A stretch of DNA of 64,000 bases from an uncultured Clostridia bacterium (GCA_934230325.1 CAKQEP010000002.1:62001-126000); one strand, 5' to 3'; numbered from the stretch's first letter, positions 1-8,736 are shown. Notes: a model not told the origin generated them from the letters alone. Program-made: numbers and translations.

Positions 1-87
1 TATTTTGGCGGCAAACCGCAAAGTACAACCCGTATCGATTATGTAATCGGCTATGTTTATCACTCTGTCCTCTATGTATCGTTTCAT
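1..87 (-). CDS. spoIIID: SpoIIID-type sporulation transcriptional regulator, N-terminal fragment cut by the window edge
   Basis: The minus strand from 87 to the window edge encodes 29 residues with no stop. They read MKRYIEDRVINIADYII and continue DTGCTLRFAAKI. This matches the start of SpoIIID, a small helix-turn-helix regulator of mother-cell genes, in which a short amphipathic helix precedes a TVRxAAxxFGVSKSTVHKD helix-turn-helix. Only the first part of that motif is inside the window. AAGGACGGG lies 7 nt before the ATG as a plausible ribosome binding site. The match is to remembered family features only, so the family call is likely but rests on a short fragment. The gene reads out of the window and is divergent from the rubrerythrin gene. 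Confidence 0.72.
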   Translation of the reverse strand, partial: MKRYIEDRVINIADYIIDTGCTLRFAAKI

Positions 88-208
88 TTTAAACCCGTCC
101 TTAAATTAAGCGTGTATATATACTATTGACGCAACTTACAAAAAATGCCTTTTTTTGCAGGTATAAGCCAAAAAAATACGGACACAATAATCGTGGAGGA
201 AATTATTC

Positions 209-793
209 ATGAAACTATCTCAAAGCAACACTTTAAAAAATCTTGCCAACGCTTTTGCTACGGAATGCCAAGACGGCGCAAAATATCAATTTATTCGTCA
301 AAAAGCCCAAGCGGAAGGCTATGAAAACATCGGCAAAATTTGTCAGCAGCACGCGACAAACGAAATGACGCACGCAAAAGTCTACTTTGATTTTATCACC
401 AACGACTGCAAAGATTGCGTAGAAAACGTCGATATATCCGCAGGGTACCCCTTTAAAGCGGGGACGCTTCAGCAAATGTTGAAAATGACGGCGGCAGACG
501 AGTTGACGCAAGCGACGGTTATTTATCCCAACTTTGCGCAGGTCGCGCGCGACGAAGGTTTTTTGGATATTGCCAAAAAATTTGAACTCATTGCGGAAGT
601 AGAACGCACGCACTACCTCGTTTTGGAGCAGATTTGCTCACAAATGCAAAAAGATTGCCTTTATTCCGCAGAAAAAGCAACAAAATGGGTTTGCCAAAAA
701 TGCGGTCACGAAGATACTAAAAAAAGCGCGTGGCAAGTATGCCCCGTCTGCGGTTCGCAACAAGGCAACGTAGAACTTCATTTGCAATCTTAA
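209..793 (+). CDS. rbr: Rubrerythrin (ferritin-like diiron domain plus rubredoxin domain)
   Basis: This 194-residue protein has the two-part build of rubrerythrin. The N-terminal four-helix ferritin-like domain (about residues 8-145) carries the diiron-type motifs TECQDGAKY, NEMTHAKVYF, AADELTQA and EVERTHYLVL. The C-terminal rubredoxin-like domain (about 158-190) has two CxxC knuckles, CQKCG and CPVCG. The family reduces hydrogen peroxide in anaerobes with electrons passed from the rubredoxin iron, in the cytoplasm. The length is normal. The start is fixed by GTGGAGGA 7-8 nt upstream. It is monocistronic, with a terminator at 865-900. Confidence 0.95.
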   Translation: MKLSQSNTLKNLANAFATECQDGAKYQFIRQKAQAEGYENIGKICQQHATNEMTHAKVYFDFITNDCKDCVENVDISAGYPFKAGTLQQMLKMTAADELTQATVIYPNFAQVARDEGFLDIAKKFELIAEVERTHYLVLEQICSQMQKDCLYSAEKATKWVCQKCGHEDTKKSAWQVCPVCGSQQGNVELHLQS

Positions 794-864
794 CGGTCGT
801 TTAGTAAGCAAAAAACTGATTTTTTAAGCAACGTTATAAATTTTTATTAAACTATAACGATTGC

Positions 865-900
865 AAAAAGCGGAGAAAAGTATTTTTCTTCGCTTTTTTT
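865..900 (+). terminator. Rho-independent terminator after rubrerythrin
   Basis: AAAAAGCG and AGAAAA pair with TTTTTCT and CGCTTTTTT around a short loop, and a run of T follows. Confidence 0.8.
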
Positions 901-920
901 AGGTAAAATCCGCGTTGCGA

Positions 921-949
921 TTGACTTTTTTGCCGCCATGCAATATAAT
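921..949 (+). promoter_or_regulatory. Sigma-A promoter of glyQS
   Basis: TTGACT at 921-926, 17-nt spacer, TATAAT at 944-949. The start codon at 971 lies 21 nt further. No T-box element fits in the short leader. Confidence 0.75.
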
Positions 950-970
950 TTTTAAAAATGGAGTTTTTTT

Positions 971-2365
971 ATGGAAAATAAAGTTACTATGGACAAAATA
1001 GTCAACCTGTGCAAAGGCAGAGGTTTTATTTTTGCGGGCAGCGAAATTTACGGCGGTCTTGCAAATACGTGGGATTTTGGACCTTTGGGCGCAGAACTCA
1101 AAAACAATATCAAAAAAGCGTGGTGGAAAAAATTTGTCACCGAGCCGACGACAAATATCGGTCTTGACAGCGCGATTTTGATGAATCCGAGTACGTGGAG
1201 AGCGACGGGACATATCGGCGGCAAGTTTGACGATCCGCTTATGGATTGCAAAAGTTGCAAGAGCCGTCACCGCGCCGACAATCTCATAGAAGACTATTGC
1301 AAAAAGAAAAAAATTACCGACCTCAACGTTGCGTCTATGACCAACAAGCAAATGGAAGAGTACATAGCCGAGCATAAAATTGTCTGCCCCGTCTGCGGAA
1401 ACAGCGATTTTACGCCGATAAGACAGTTTAATTTGCTTTTTAAAACCTTTCAAGGCGTTACCGAAGACTCGACAAACACCATTTATTTGCGCCCCGAAAC
1501 GGCGCAAGGCATTTTTGTAAACTTCAACAATATCGTGCGGTCGTGCCGCAAGCGCGTGCCTTTTGGCGTGGGACAGATAGGAAAATCTTTCCGAAACGAA
1601 ATTACGCCCGGTAATTTTATTTTTAGGGTTCGCGAGTTTGAACAGATGGAAATGGAGTTTTTCTGCAAGCCCGACACCGATTTGGAGTGGTTTGAGTACT
1701 GGAAAAATTACTGCAAACAATTCTTGCTCGATTTGGGCATAAAACAACAAAATCTGCGGTTGAGAGATCACAAAAAGGAAGAACTTTGTTTCTACTCCAA
1801 AGCCACCACAGACTTTGAGTTTGCTTTCCCCTTTGGTTGGGGTGAGTTGTGGGGTATTGCGGACAGAACGGATTACGACCTCGAGTGTCACGCAAAAGCA
1901 AGCGGTCAAAGTATGGAATATACCGACCCCGTCACGCAGGAAAAATACGTTCCTTACGTCGTCGAGCCGAGTTTGGGCGTAGAAAGAGTTTTGCTTGCGT
2001 TTTTGTGCAACGCTTACGATGAGGAAACGTTGGAAAACGGCGAAACGCGCGTCGTGTTGCGGCTTCATCCCGCCCTTGCACCCTTTAAAGTCGCAGTGTT
2101 GCCGCTACAAAAAAAGTTGAGCGAAAAAGCAACGGAAGTTTACGCCCAACTGTCCAAAGAGTTCAGCGTCGATTACGACGAAACGGGCAGTATAGGCAAA
2201 CGCTATCGCAGACAAGACGAAATAGGCACTCCCCTTTGCGTCACTGTCGACTTCGACACGATGGAAAACGACGTCGTGACGGTGAGAAACCGCGACACAA
2301 TGCAACAAATTACGCTTAAAATTAGCGAATTAAATCAATACGTAAACGACTTTATCAAATTTTAA
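971..2365 (+). CDS. glyQS: Glycyl-tRNA synthetase, single-chain dimeric type
   Basis: This 464-residue class II synthetase charges tRNA-Gly. It begins with the family signature around [20 protein letters not shown] and has the class II motif 2 region ([26 protein letters not shown]) and motif 3 ([16 protein letters not shown]). A C-terminal anticodon-binding domain (about 365-460) contains [10 protein letters not shown] and [19 protein letters not shown]. An insert carries two CxxC pairs, CKSCKS and CPVCGN, consistent with zinc binding. This is the single-polypeptide type, not the alpha2beta2 GlyQ/GlyS type. Twelve bases separate it from the next gene, so the two are probably cotranscribed. 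Confidence 0.96.
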   Translation: MENKVTMDKIVNLCKGRGFIFAGSEIYGGLANTWDFGPLGAELKNNIKKAWWKKFVTEPTTNIGLDSAILMNPSTWRATGHIGGKFDDPLMDCKSCKSRHRADNLIEDYCKKKKITDLNVASMTNKQMEEYIAEHKIVCPVCGNSDFTPIRQFNLLFKTFQGVTEDSTNTIYLRPETAQGIFVNFNNIVRSCRKRVPFGVGQIGKSFRNEITPGNFIFRVREFEQMEMEFFCKPDTDLEWFEYWKNYCKQFLLDLGIKQQNLRLRDHKKEELCFYSKATTDFEFAFPFGWGELWGIADRTDYDLECHAKASGQSMEYTDPVTQEKYVPYVVEPSLGVERVLLAFLCNAYDEETLENGETRVVLRLHPALAPFKVAVLPLQKKLSEKATEVYAQLSKEFSVDYDETGSIGKRYRRQDEIGTPLCVTVDFDTMENDVVTVRNRDTMQQITLKISELNQYVNDFIKF

Positions 2366-2377
2366 GGAGGAAAAACA

Positions 2378-3610
2378 ATGCTCACACAAAAACAGTTGTC
2401 GGATTTTGCCGACCTTGCGGTAAAAATAGGCGTAAATATTCAGCCTAAACAAAAAGTCGCAATCAACAGCCCCGTAGAATGCGCGTTTTTTGCGCGCCTA
2501 ATTGCTCAAAAAGCCTACGACGCAGGCGCGGGATTTGTAGAAATAATTTGGAACGACGATTTTCTCAGCCGCCTCGTAATGGAAAAAACCGACGTCGACG
2601 TGCTGGAAAATATCCCCGAGTGGAAAGTTGCGAGATACAACCACCTCGTAGAAGGCGATTATGCCGTCATTAGCATCAAAGCCTCCGACCCCGCTTTGTA
2701 CAGCGGTATCGATATGGAAAAAATCACAAAAGTGTCGAAAGCGAGTTCCGTCGCGACGGTCAACTTCCGCAAAGCGACGATGAGCGGCAAGTTGCGTTGG
2801 CTCATTATATCCGTACCGACGACGCAGTGGGCAACGACGGTATTTAAAGATTGCGACCCCAAAACCGCCGTCGATAAGTTGTGGGACGCCATAGCGGTCA
2901 CTATGCGTCTAAATACCCCCGACCCCGTAAAAGCGTGGCGCGAACATTGCGAAAAAACGGAAAACCGTGCAAACTATCTCAATCAAAAGCAGTTTGACCA
3001 CGTTATTCTGACCAACGCAAAAGGCACAAATCTCAAAGTCGGTCTGCCCAAAAATCACGTTTGGACGGGCGCGGGCGAACCAGCGCAAGACGGCGTAATG
3101 TTTGTCGCAAATATGCCGACGGAAGAAATTTTTACCGCGCCGCATCGTTTAAAGACTGAAGGAAAAGTTTTCAACGCATTGCCCTTGTGTCACAACGGCA
3201 CGATTATCGACGATTTTTGGCTTGAATTTAAACAAGGCAGAGTGGTGGATTACGACGCAAAACAAGGCAAAGACGCTTTGAAATCCATCATAGAAACCGA
3301 CGACGGCAGTCACTATCTCGGAGAAGTCGCGTTACTTGGCAAAAACTCCCCCATCGCTAAACTCGGCATACTTTTTTACAACACTTTGTTTGACGAAAAC
3401 GCAAGTTGTCACATTGCGTTGGGCAAGGGCTATCCGTCAACCGTCAAAGGAGGCGAAAAAATGTCCGTAGAGCAACTTTTGCAATGCGGCGTAAACGACA
3501 GTATGGAGCATTGCGATTTTATGATAGGCACTCCAGATTTGTCCGTCATAGGCGTGAGCGAAAACGGCGAAAAAACCACTCTGTTTGTTGACGGAGAATG
3601 GGTGATTTAA
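2378..3610 (+). CDS. ampS: Aminopeptidase of peptidase family M29
   Basis: The 410-residue protein matches the M29 (AmpS/PepS/aminopeptidase T) family of metal-dependent exopeptidases that remove N-terminal residues in the cytoplasm. Family features visible are the N-terminal VNIQPKQKVAINSPVECAFF segment, the central PTEEIFTAPHRLKTEG motif, the LGEVALL motif that supplies metal ligands, and a C-terminal histidine-rich ASCHIALGKGYP. AAGGAGG is 7 nt before the ATG. It follows glyQS closely and ends before a perfect 18-bp hairpin. Length is normal for the family. Confidence 0.92.
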   Translation: MLTQKQLSDFADLAVKIGVNIQPKQKVAINSPVECAFFARLIAQKAYDAGAGFVEIIWNDDFLSRLVMEKTDVDVLENIPEWKVARYNHLVEGDYAVISIKASDPALYSGIDMEKITKVSKASSVATVNFRKATMSGKLRWLIISVPTTQWATTVFKDCDPKTAVDKLWDAIAVTMRLNTPDPVKAWREHCEKTENRANYLNQKQFDHVILTNAKGTNLKVGLPKNHVWTGAGEPAQDGVMFVANMPTEEIFTAPHRLKTEGKVFNALPLCHNGTIIDDFWLEFKQGRVVDYDAKQGKDALKSIIETDDGSHYLGEVALLGKNSPIAKLGILFYNTLFDENASCHIALGKGYPSTVKGGEKMSVEQLLQCGVNDSMEHCDFMIGTPDLSVIGVSENGEKTTLFVDGEWVI

Positions 3611-3667
3611 CGGCGTTTTGTCACAAAAACAATCATACGTATACAAAAAATTAAATCATACACATTA

Positions 3668-3706
3668 ACAAAAAGCGAAAAACTGTTGCAGTTTTTCGCT
3701 TTTTGT
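3668..3706. terminator. Bidirectional terminator between convergent genes
   Basis: An 18-bp perfect inverted repeat with loop TTG; T-rich on both exits. It serves the aminopeptidase on the plus strand and the small metal-binding-domain gene on the minus strand. Confidence 0.85.
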
Positions 3707-3720
3707 TTTGTAAAAAAATA

Positions 3721-3945
3721 TCAGTCGATTTCTTCCATAATAGCGTTTGGTTCTACGCGCTTTGCTATGTTTAGCATTACCGCTTTAAGTTGCGGATATT
3801 TTTCTTCCGCAACGTCGAGTTTCATTATTTTTGCGTCAAAATCGATGTCTACGCTTTTTACGCCGTCAAGTTGCGCTATGGCGGCTTGTATTTTTGCGGA
3901 ACACTTTGGACATTTGAGATTGCGTATGCGAATATTCTTTGTCAT
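3721..3945 (-). CDS. Small heavy-metal-associated (HMA) domain protein
   Basis: A 74-residue protein consisting of one HMA-like ferredoxin fold. The metal motif is CPKC at residues 11-14 (in RNLKCPKCSAKI), followed by the typical LDGVKSVDIDF beta strand. HMA proteins of this size act as copper/zinc chaperones or as stray P-type ATPase metal domains. The usual GMTCxxC is changed to LKCPKC, and no P-type ATPase lies nearby, so the metal and partner are unknown. GGAGGT sits 9-10 nt before the ATG, and a sigma-A promoter is at 4015-4043. Confidence 0.75.
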   Translation of the reverse strand: MTKNIRIRNLKCPKCSAKIQAAIAQLDGVKSVDIDFDAKIMKLDVAEEKYPQLKAVMLNIAKRVEPNAIMEEID

Positions 3946-4014
3946 GACGATTTTTACCTCCTGTTTATCGTTTTTTTGGTATAGTATTGACGTATATCGC
4001 TTTTTTTTAATATA

Positions 4015-4043
4015 ATTATATCATCCGAACAAAACAAAGTCAA
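4015..4043 (-). promoter_or_regulatory. Sigma-A promoter of the HMA-domain gene
   Basis: On the minus strand: TTGACT (4043-4038), 17-nt spacer, TATAAT (4020-4015). Confidence 0.65.
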
Positions 4044-4094
4044 CGATGAAGCCCGTTTTTTAAGGCTTATTTTAACATTTTTTTTCAAAAACTA

Positions 4095-4123
4095 TTGAAA
4101 CTACCCTAATCTCGTGGTATAAT
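4095..4123 (+). promoter_or_regulatory. Sigma-A promoter of the nfeD-SPFH pair
   Basis: TTGAAA at 4095-4100, 17-nt spacer, TATAAT at 4118-4123, followed by AAGGAGG and the nfeD ATG. Confidence 0.7.
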
Positions 4124-4143
4124 GTTTTATAAGGAGGTAAAAA

Positions 4144-4599
4144 ATGAGTATTACTTTTTGGGTGTGGTTGGCAATCTGCGTTGCCGCCCTCATCGGAGAA
4201 CTTTCTACTATGGACCTGCTTTCGATTTGGTTTGTCGGCGGCGGGTTGGTCGCTTTGATTCTCAGTTGCTTCAAAAACGTCGCTTGGTACTGGCAAGCGT
4301 TGGCTTTTGCTTTGGTGTCCCTTCTTTTGCTGTTTGCAGTCCGCCCCATAGCAAAAAAAGTTATGACCAAAGACAGCGAAGGCAATACCAACGTCGACTC
4401 CTTTATCGGCAAAAAAATTCGTATGATTACCGTTGCGGATTTTGATAATCTCGGCAGCGCAAAAATCAACGACGTTGTTTGGAGCGTAAAATCTTTTGAC
4501 GGCACGCCTCTTTGCGAAGAAGAAGTCGTAGAAATCGTCGGCATCGAAGGCAACAAACTCGTCGCAAAAAAAGTGGACGATAAGGAAGAAAAACAATAG
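4144..4599 (+). CDS. NfeD-like membrane protein
   Basis: A 151-residue protein with two or three hydrophobic helices in the first 75 residues, then a soluble C-terminal domain (about 82-147) that fits the NfeD OB-fold (GKKIRMITVADFDNLGSA, followed by VWSVKSFDGTPLCEEEVVEIVGIEGNKLVAKKV). Such short NfeD proteins (YbbK type) sit in the cytoplasmic membrane and are partnered with an SPFH protein encoded next door, as here. They are thought to help organise membrane domains or protein quality control. AAGGAGG lies before the ATG. Confidence 0.85.
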   Translation: MSITFWVWLAICVAALIGELSTMDLLSIWFVGGGLVALILSCFKNVAWYWQALAFALVSLLLLFAVRPIAKKVMTKDSEGNTNVDSFIGKKIRMITVADFDNLGSAKINDVVWSVKSFDGTPLCEEEVVEIVGIEGNKLVAKKVDDKEEKQ

Positions 4600-4717
4600 C
4601 AAACTCAAACTTGCGACAAAAACTACAATCTTAACAAACGCAAAACAAATCGTATCAAATCAAAACAAAACAACAAAAACAAAAACAAAAAATAATTTTT
4701 ATCGGAGGTAAACAATT

Positions 4718-5668
4718 ATGCCGAGTTGGGCAATCATTCTCATCGTTGTAGCGGCGCTCGCTATTATCTATTTGTTTTCTTGCATCAAGATAGTCAGACA
4801 ATCGACGGCTGTGGTCGTGGAGCGGTTTGGAAAATATCACAAAACTCTCGGGACGGGGTTTCATTTAATTGCGGCAATATTTGACCGTTGCACCCCCGCA
4901 ATCAGCCTTAAAGAACAAGTTTATGATTTTCGTCCGCAACCCGTCATCACAAAAGATAACGTGACGATGCAGATAGACACTGTAGTTTACAGTCAAATCA
5001 CCGATCCAAAACTTTATACTTATGGCGTGGAGCGCCCTATCGCCGCTATAGAAAATCTTACCGCCACCACCTTGCGTAACATCGTAGGCGAGTTGGAGTT
5101 GGACGAAACGCTCACCAGCCGCGACACGGTAAACAGCAAAATGCGTCTTATTTTGGACGAAGCGACCGACCCGTGGGGCATAAAAATCAACCGCGTAGAA
5201 CTCAAAAACATTTTGCCGCCGCGCGATATTCAAGACGCGATGGAAAAGCAAATGAGAGCGGAGCGCGAGCGCAGAGAACAAATTTTGAAGGCGGAAGGCG
5301 AAAAAAAATCCAACATTTTGGTTGCGGAAGGCGAGAAAGAAGCCAAAATCTTGCGCGCGGAAGCGACTAAACAAGCCCGCATTTTGGAGGCTGACGCAGA
5401 AAGAGCCGCTATCATAGAAGTTGCGGAAGGTAAGGCAAAGGCAATCGAACTTATCAATAGCGCAAACCCAAGCGCCGCATACGTCACTTTGCAAGGTTTT
5501 GCCGCGCTTATCGAGTTGTCTAAAGGTCAAAGCACAAAGATAATCGTGCCGAGCGAACTTCAAAACGTTTCCGCGCTGCTCACTTCTATGGCGGAAACAA
5601 TCAAAGAACCCGTTCAAACCAAAAAACCCGCAAAAACAAAACATTCGGACGCAACCGAAGCCAACTGA
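4718..5668 (+). CDS. SPFH/Band 7 (stomatin-like, QmcA type) membrane protein
   Basis: A 316-residue protein. A single N-terminal membrane helix (about residues 5-22) precedes the SPFH domain (about 24-180), with motifs VRQSTAVVVERFGKY, LKEQVYDFRPQPVITKDNV and RVELKNILPPRDIQDAMEKQM. An Ala/Glu-rich coiled coil follows (about 180-245) with repeated KAEGEK/VAEGEK heptads, then a lysine- and proline-rich tail. SPFH proteins form large ring-like oligomers on membranes. The gene is 118 bp after the nfeD-like gene. GGAGGT precedes the ATG and a strong terminator follows. Confidence 0.93.
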   Translation: MPSWAIILIVVAALAIIYLFSCIKIVRQSTAVVVERFGKYHKTLGTGFHLIAAIFDRCTPAISLKEQVYDFRPQPVITKDNVTMQIDTVVYSQITDPKLYTYGVERPIAAIENLTATTLRNIVGELELDETLTSRDTVNSKMRLILDEATDPWGIKINRVELKNILPPRDIQDAMEKQMRAERERREQILKAEGEKKSNILVAEGEKEAKILRAEATKQARILEADAERAAIIEVAEGKAKAIELINSANPSAAYVTLQGFAALIELSKGQSTKIIVPSELQNVSALLTSMAETIKEPVQTKKPAKTKHSDATEAN

Positions 5669-5677
5669 CGATTTTTA

Positions 5678-5713
5678 CAAAAGGCTCTGTTTTTTGCAAA
5701 ACAGAGCCTTTTG
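5678..5713 (+). terminator. Terminator after the SPFH gene
   Basis: A 16-bp perfect inverted repeat (CAAAAGGCTCTGTTTT and its complement) with loop TTGC. Confidence 0.8.
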
Positions 5714-5780
5714 TCCTTTGTTTTAGAATTAAAAGTCAATAAGTACGCGGCATTTTGCGGCAAATTGCCGACAAGTTTTT

Positions 5781-6404
5781 ATGCAAAAAATCAACTACAA
5801 AATCGAAGAACAAAAAATAATAGACCTTTTGGCAAAAGAACAAAAAAGCCCCTCTCTTTTGCTTCATTGTTGTTGTGCGCCTTGCGGCAGTCATTGCATT
5901 ACCTATCTGTCGCAATTCTTTTTTGTAACGACGCTTTTTTACAATCCGAATATCTTTCCCGAGCAAGAATATATTAAGCGCAAGGATGAGTTGAAACGCT
6001 TTATTTCGGAAGCGAATTTCTCGCGCCCCGTCGCGTTTTTGGATTGCGATTATTGCCCGCAAGAGTTTTTTGACGTGGCAAAAGGCAAAGAAAATTGCAC
6101 GGAAGGCGGCGAAAGATGCCGCGAGTGTTTTGAGTTGCGGTTGGATAAAACGGCGCAAATTGCCGCAAAAAACAACTTTGAATACGTTACTACCACACTG
6201 ACGATAAGTCCGTTAAAAGACGAACAGTTATTAAATTCCGTCGGTATTGCCGCCGCGCAAAAATACGGCGTAAAATGGTTTCCGTCGGATTTTAAAAAGC
6301 GGGACGGCTATAAAAACAGCATATTGTTGTCCAAACAGTACGGTTTGTACAGACAAGACTATTGCGGTTGCGTTTACTCAAAACATCAAAAAGAACAAAA
6401 CTAA
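5781..6404 (+). CDS. queH: Epoxyqueuosine reductase QueH
   Basis: A 207-residue DUF208/QueH-family protein. QueH reduces epoxyqueuosine to queuosine at the tRNA wobble position, the last step of queuosine synthesis, and replaces QueG in many anaerobes. The signature LLLHCCCAPCGSHC lies at about residues 28-41. Other conserved elements are FYNPNIFPEQEYIKRK, CRECFELRLDKTA, TTTLTISPLKD and the C-terminal YRQDYCGCVYS; together these cysteines supply iron-sulfur ligands. There is no obvious SD; a short palindrome precedes the ATG. No preQ1 riboswitch was recognised upstream. Confidence 0.93.
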   Translation: MQKINYKIEEQKIIDLLAKEQKSPSLLLHCCCAPCGSHCITYLSQFFFVTTLFYNPNIFPEQEYIKRKDELKRFISEANFSRPVAFLDCDYCPQEFFDVAKGKENCTEGGERCRECFELRLDKTAQIAAKNNFEYVTTTLTISPLKDEQLLNSVGIAAAQKYGVKWFPSDFKKRDGYKNSILLSKQYGLYRQDYCGCVYSKHQKEQN

Positions 6405-6455
6405 ATTTAGATACCGTTTTTTTGTCTAATAAATCTTTTAAAACCTTTTTTTAAT

Positions 6456-7127
6456 TTACAACGGCGGTTTTGCTATCAAAAAGCAAATGGGTTTGCCGAG
6501 CGCGACAAATTTTGTTTCGTACTCTGTGGGAATATTAAAGTCGTGGGCGGCGGCGTACAAATCATACGTTTTGGCGGTTATGCGCCAACCTTCGTTGGCA
6601 AAACACTCCAAACCGTACTCAAAAAAATCTATGTTGTCCGTTTTTTGCCACAACTCACCGTCGTCGGTCAGTAGTTCTTTGTAAATTTTTAAAAATTTTT
6701 CGTTGGTGAGCCGCCTGTTTCTGTAGGATTTTTTAGGGTACGGACAAGAAAAATTGAGAATAATTTTGACAACCGTATTCGGTTTTATAAAACAAGGCAG
6801 GTACTCCGCATTAGTCACGATAAACTTTAAATTGTTAAGGTTTTGTCTTGCCGCTTCCTCCGCACCGGAAATAACGACGTTGGTCAACCTTTCTACCGCC
6901 ACGACGTTTACGGCGGGGTTTGCGGCGGCGTACTTCAACGCAAAACCGCCTTTGCCGCAACCGACTTCCAAAACTATCGGATTTTTGTTGCCGAAAATGC
7001 CTTCAAAATCGGCGTAAACGGGATTTTGAGCGGCTATAAGTGCGTTTTGGTCGCAAAAATTATCCAAAAAATAGTGGTTTGCGTCGGACACTCTCTCGTC
7101 CAAACGCTTTTTGTGGCGCATTCTCAT
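6456..7127 (-). CDS. trmB: tRNA (guanine-N7)-methyltransferase TrmB
   Basis: A 223-residue SAM-dependent methyltransferase that makes m7G46 in tRNA. The SAM-binding motif I is VLEVGCGKGGFALKYA (about 54-69), followed by VVAVERLTNVVISGAEEA. The TrmB-specific NFSCPYPKKSYRNRRLTNEKFLKIYKELL segment corresponds to the usual NFSDPWPKKRHxKRRL, with Asp-Pro-Trp changed to Cys-Pro-Tyr. It ends with TEYETKFVALGKPI. The change in the catalytic-site loop is unusual, but the rest fits well. The gene starts 12 bp after a small membrane protein gene and has no clear SD. Confidence 0.92.
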   Translation of the reverse strand: MRMRHKKRLDERVSDANHYFLDNFCDQNALIAAQNPVYADFEGIFGNKNPIVLEVGCGKGGFALKYAAANPAVNVVAVERLTNVVISGAEEAARQNLNNLKFIVTNAEYLPCFIKPNTVVKIILNFSCPYPKKSYRNRRLTNEKFLKIYKELLTDDGELWQKTDNIDFFEYGLECFANEGWRITAKTYDLYAAAHDFNIPTEYETKFVALGKPICFLIAKPPL

Positions 7128-7139
7128 AACAAAAAATCG

Positions 7140-7562
7140 TTATTCCCCCGTGTTCATTGAGGCCGACCACGCCAAAAACGCCACGACGGAAACAACGAGG
7201 TACACTGCGATTACAACGATAAATATTATGTTTGCAATCCGTTTGCCTTTGCTTTGGTCGTATCCCTTATGCTTGCTTAACGATATACCGGAAAGTATAA
7301 ACATCGGAACGGAAACAACGGCGGACGAGCTGTACATTATTATTGCCATAGGCAAAAAAACGAGCGCGGCGGCTATCGCTTCGGCAGAACTGTTGTCGTT
7401 AAGAGTGATTAACGGGATAAAAAATATCCACGCCCATATCGCTAAAATCGCGACAATGATAAACAACACCAAAGAAACGATAAAGGTAACGTTTGATGGT
7501 TTGTTTTGCATCTTTTGCGGTTCTGCCGCATCGTTTTGTTGTGTGTATAAATCGTCTTGCAT
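7140..7562 (-). CDS. Small membrane protein of unknown function
   Basis: A 140-residue protein. A polar, glutamine-rich N-terminus (about 1-24) precedes three predicted membrane helices at about 27-50, 64-92 and 109-133. A loop KHKGYDQSKGKRIAN connects helices two and three. It resembles DUF4190-type small membrane proteins in layout, but no motif secures that. It lies just upstream of trmB on the same strand, and AAGGAG precedes the start codon. Confidence 0.6.
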   Translation of the reverse strand: MQDDLYTQQNDAAEPQKMQNKPSNVTFIVSLVLFIIVAILAIWAWIFFIPLITLNDNSSAEAIAAALVFLPMAIIMYSSSAVVSVPMFILSGISLSKHKGYDQSKGKRIANIIFIVVIAVYLVVSVVAFLAWSASMNTGE

Positions 7563-7658
7563 GTCAAAATCTCCTTTTTGATTAAACGTTAAAGTTTGTT
7601 GTGGTTTTATGCTTTGGCTTTATCCTTTTTTATACGTCATAACGACAGCCCTAAACGC

Positions 7659-8219
7659 TCAATGTATATCGTCAAACGGGTCGTAATACGTCGGCGCGTC
7701 GGCGGACGTTTCTGCTTCGGTTTGTTGCTTTAACTCTGCCCCGTAGTTAAAAACTGCGGACAAAATCAAATAAGTTATCCCTATACAGACGCCGCCTAAG
7801 TTTGATATCGCAATATCAACTTTAAAGCACGCGGCTATTATCGCGCAAATCACCGTTGCGGCAAGCGGAAGAACCAAATGCAAAATGCCGATATTTTTTG
7901 TTTCCTTAACTATGTTTTTGTCAAACGGGGTGCCTGCAATAAGTTCTCTGACATAAAATCGCCGCACGTAAAAATACAAAACCGCCATAAATCCGCACTC
8001 TACGGTGAGCATCAAACAATTGCATAGTAGAAGGTTGTAATCAAAATCTTCTCCTATACCTATAAATAAATCTTTGAGCGCCTCGTCGTTGCCCCATACG
8101 CCCACCGTTATCGTGGCAAGCAACGACAATCCAAACCCGATAATACCGCAAATGTAGACTATAGACGCAAAAATTTTTAATACGTTAGCCGTTTTTTGCA
8201 CCGTCTGTAAACTTTTCAT
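7659..8219 (-). CDS. DUF2975-like membrane protein
   Basis: A 186-residue protein with four predicted membrane helices (about 14-42, 63-84, 108-130, 137-158). The central YVRRFYVRELIAGTPFDKNIVKETKNIGILHLVLP and the C-terminal LGGVCIGITYLILSAVFNYGAELKQQTE resemble DUF2975, a family often encoded beside XRE regulators. No XRE gene is adjacent here. The C-terminus is acidic. AAGGAG is before the ATG and a promoter is at 8271-8299. The function is unknown. Confidence 0.6.
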   Translation of the reverse strand: MKSLQTVQKTANVLKIFASIVYICGIIGFGLSLLATITVGVWGNDEALKDLFIGIGEDFDYNLLLCNCLMLTVECGFMAVLYFYVRRFYVRELIAGTPFDKNIVKETKNIGILHLVLPLAATVICAIIAACFKVDIAISNLGGVCIGITYLILSAVFNYGAELKQQTEAETSADAPTYYDPFDDIH

Positions 8220-8270
8220 AATGCTCGCTTGCTCCTTACCTTTGATATTTTTGTTTTATCGACCGTTTAT

Positions 8271-8299
8271 ATTATACTATACAATAGTAATTTTTTCAA
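8271..8299 (-). promoter_or_regulatory. Sigma-A promoter of the DUF2975-like gene
   Basis: On the minus strand: TTGAAA (8299-8294), 17-nt spacer, TATAAT (8276-8271). Confidence 0.65.
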
Positions 8300-8453
8300 T
8301 AGAGTTTTGCCTTTTTTAATAAAAAATCGTAATAAATATCAATAAAAAGCCAAAAAATTGTCGCAACAAAAAACAGAACGCCGCCGTCGCAATTATTGAC
8401 GCCAAATAGAATAACCTTTGTTAAAAAAAAATTGTAAACTTGCCTTAAAAAAG

Positions 8454-8482
8454 TTGCATTATTTAAAATTATTTAGTATAAT
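8454..8482 (+). promoter_or_regulatory. Promoter of tRNA-Val
   Basis: TTGCAT at 8454-8459, 17-nt spacer, TATAAT at 8477-8482, 13 nt before the mature tRNA 5' end. Confidence 0.7.
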
Positions 8483-8495
8483 ACAATACGCATCA

Positions 8496-8571
8496 GGGCA
8501 ATTAACTCAGTTGGGAGAGTGTCTTCTTGACGTGGAGAAAGTCAGGGGTTCGAGTCCCTTATTGCCCACCA
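8496..8571 (+). tRNA. tRNA-Val, anticodon GAC
   Basis: A complete 76-nt cloverleaf. The acceptor GGGCAAT pairs with ATTGCCC; the D stem is ACTC/GAGT; the anticodon stem TCTTC/GGAGA holds the loop TTGACGT with anticodon GAC at 8529-8531; the T stem AGGGG/CCCTT holds TTCGAGT. The discriminator A and CCA are encoded. It stands alone with its own promoter and terminator. Its 3' 21 nt (8551-8571) recur at 8838-8858. Confidence 0.95.
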
Positions 8572-8596
8572 ACGTCGCGGCGAAGCGATTTTTGCA

Positions 8597-8624
8597 AAAG
8601 ACTGTCTTTCAGACGGTCTTTTTG
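8597..8624 (+). terminator. Terminator after tRNA-Val
   Basis: AAAGACTGTC pairs with GACGGTCTTT (one G-U type pair) around loop TTTCA, followed by T residues. Confidence 0.7.
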
Positions 8625-8709
8625 CTTTTACGCTTGCCGCTCCTTTTCCCAAAAAGTTTTACAACTTTTTGGGTTCCCCTTTTTAACGCTATGTAGTCAC
8701 AACAAAAAC

Positions 8710-8736
8710 GGTTTGCAAAAAATGCAAACCTTTTTT
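8710..8736 (+). terminator. Terminator-like hairpin in the post-tRNA stretch
   Basis: GGTTTGCA, loop AAAAA, TGCAAACC, then six T. Confidence 0.65.

Noticed and set aside
794..970. T-box leader before glyQS
   Set aside because: The transcript leader after the promoter is only about 15 nt, too short for a T-box.
899..2068. Long open frame on the minus strand opposite glyQS
   Set aside because: It is antisense to a clear synthetase gene, has no SD and its translation shows no protein-like pattern.
5714..5780. preQ1 riboswitch before queH
   Set aside because: The short leader has only a small palindrome and no match to a preQ1 aptamer.
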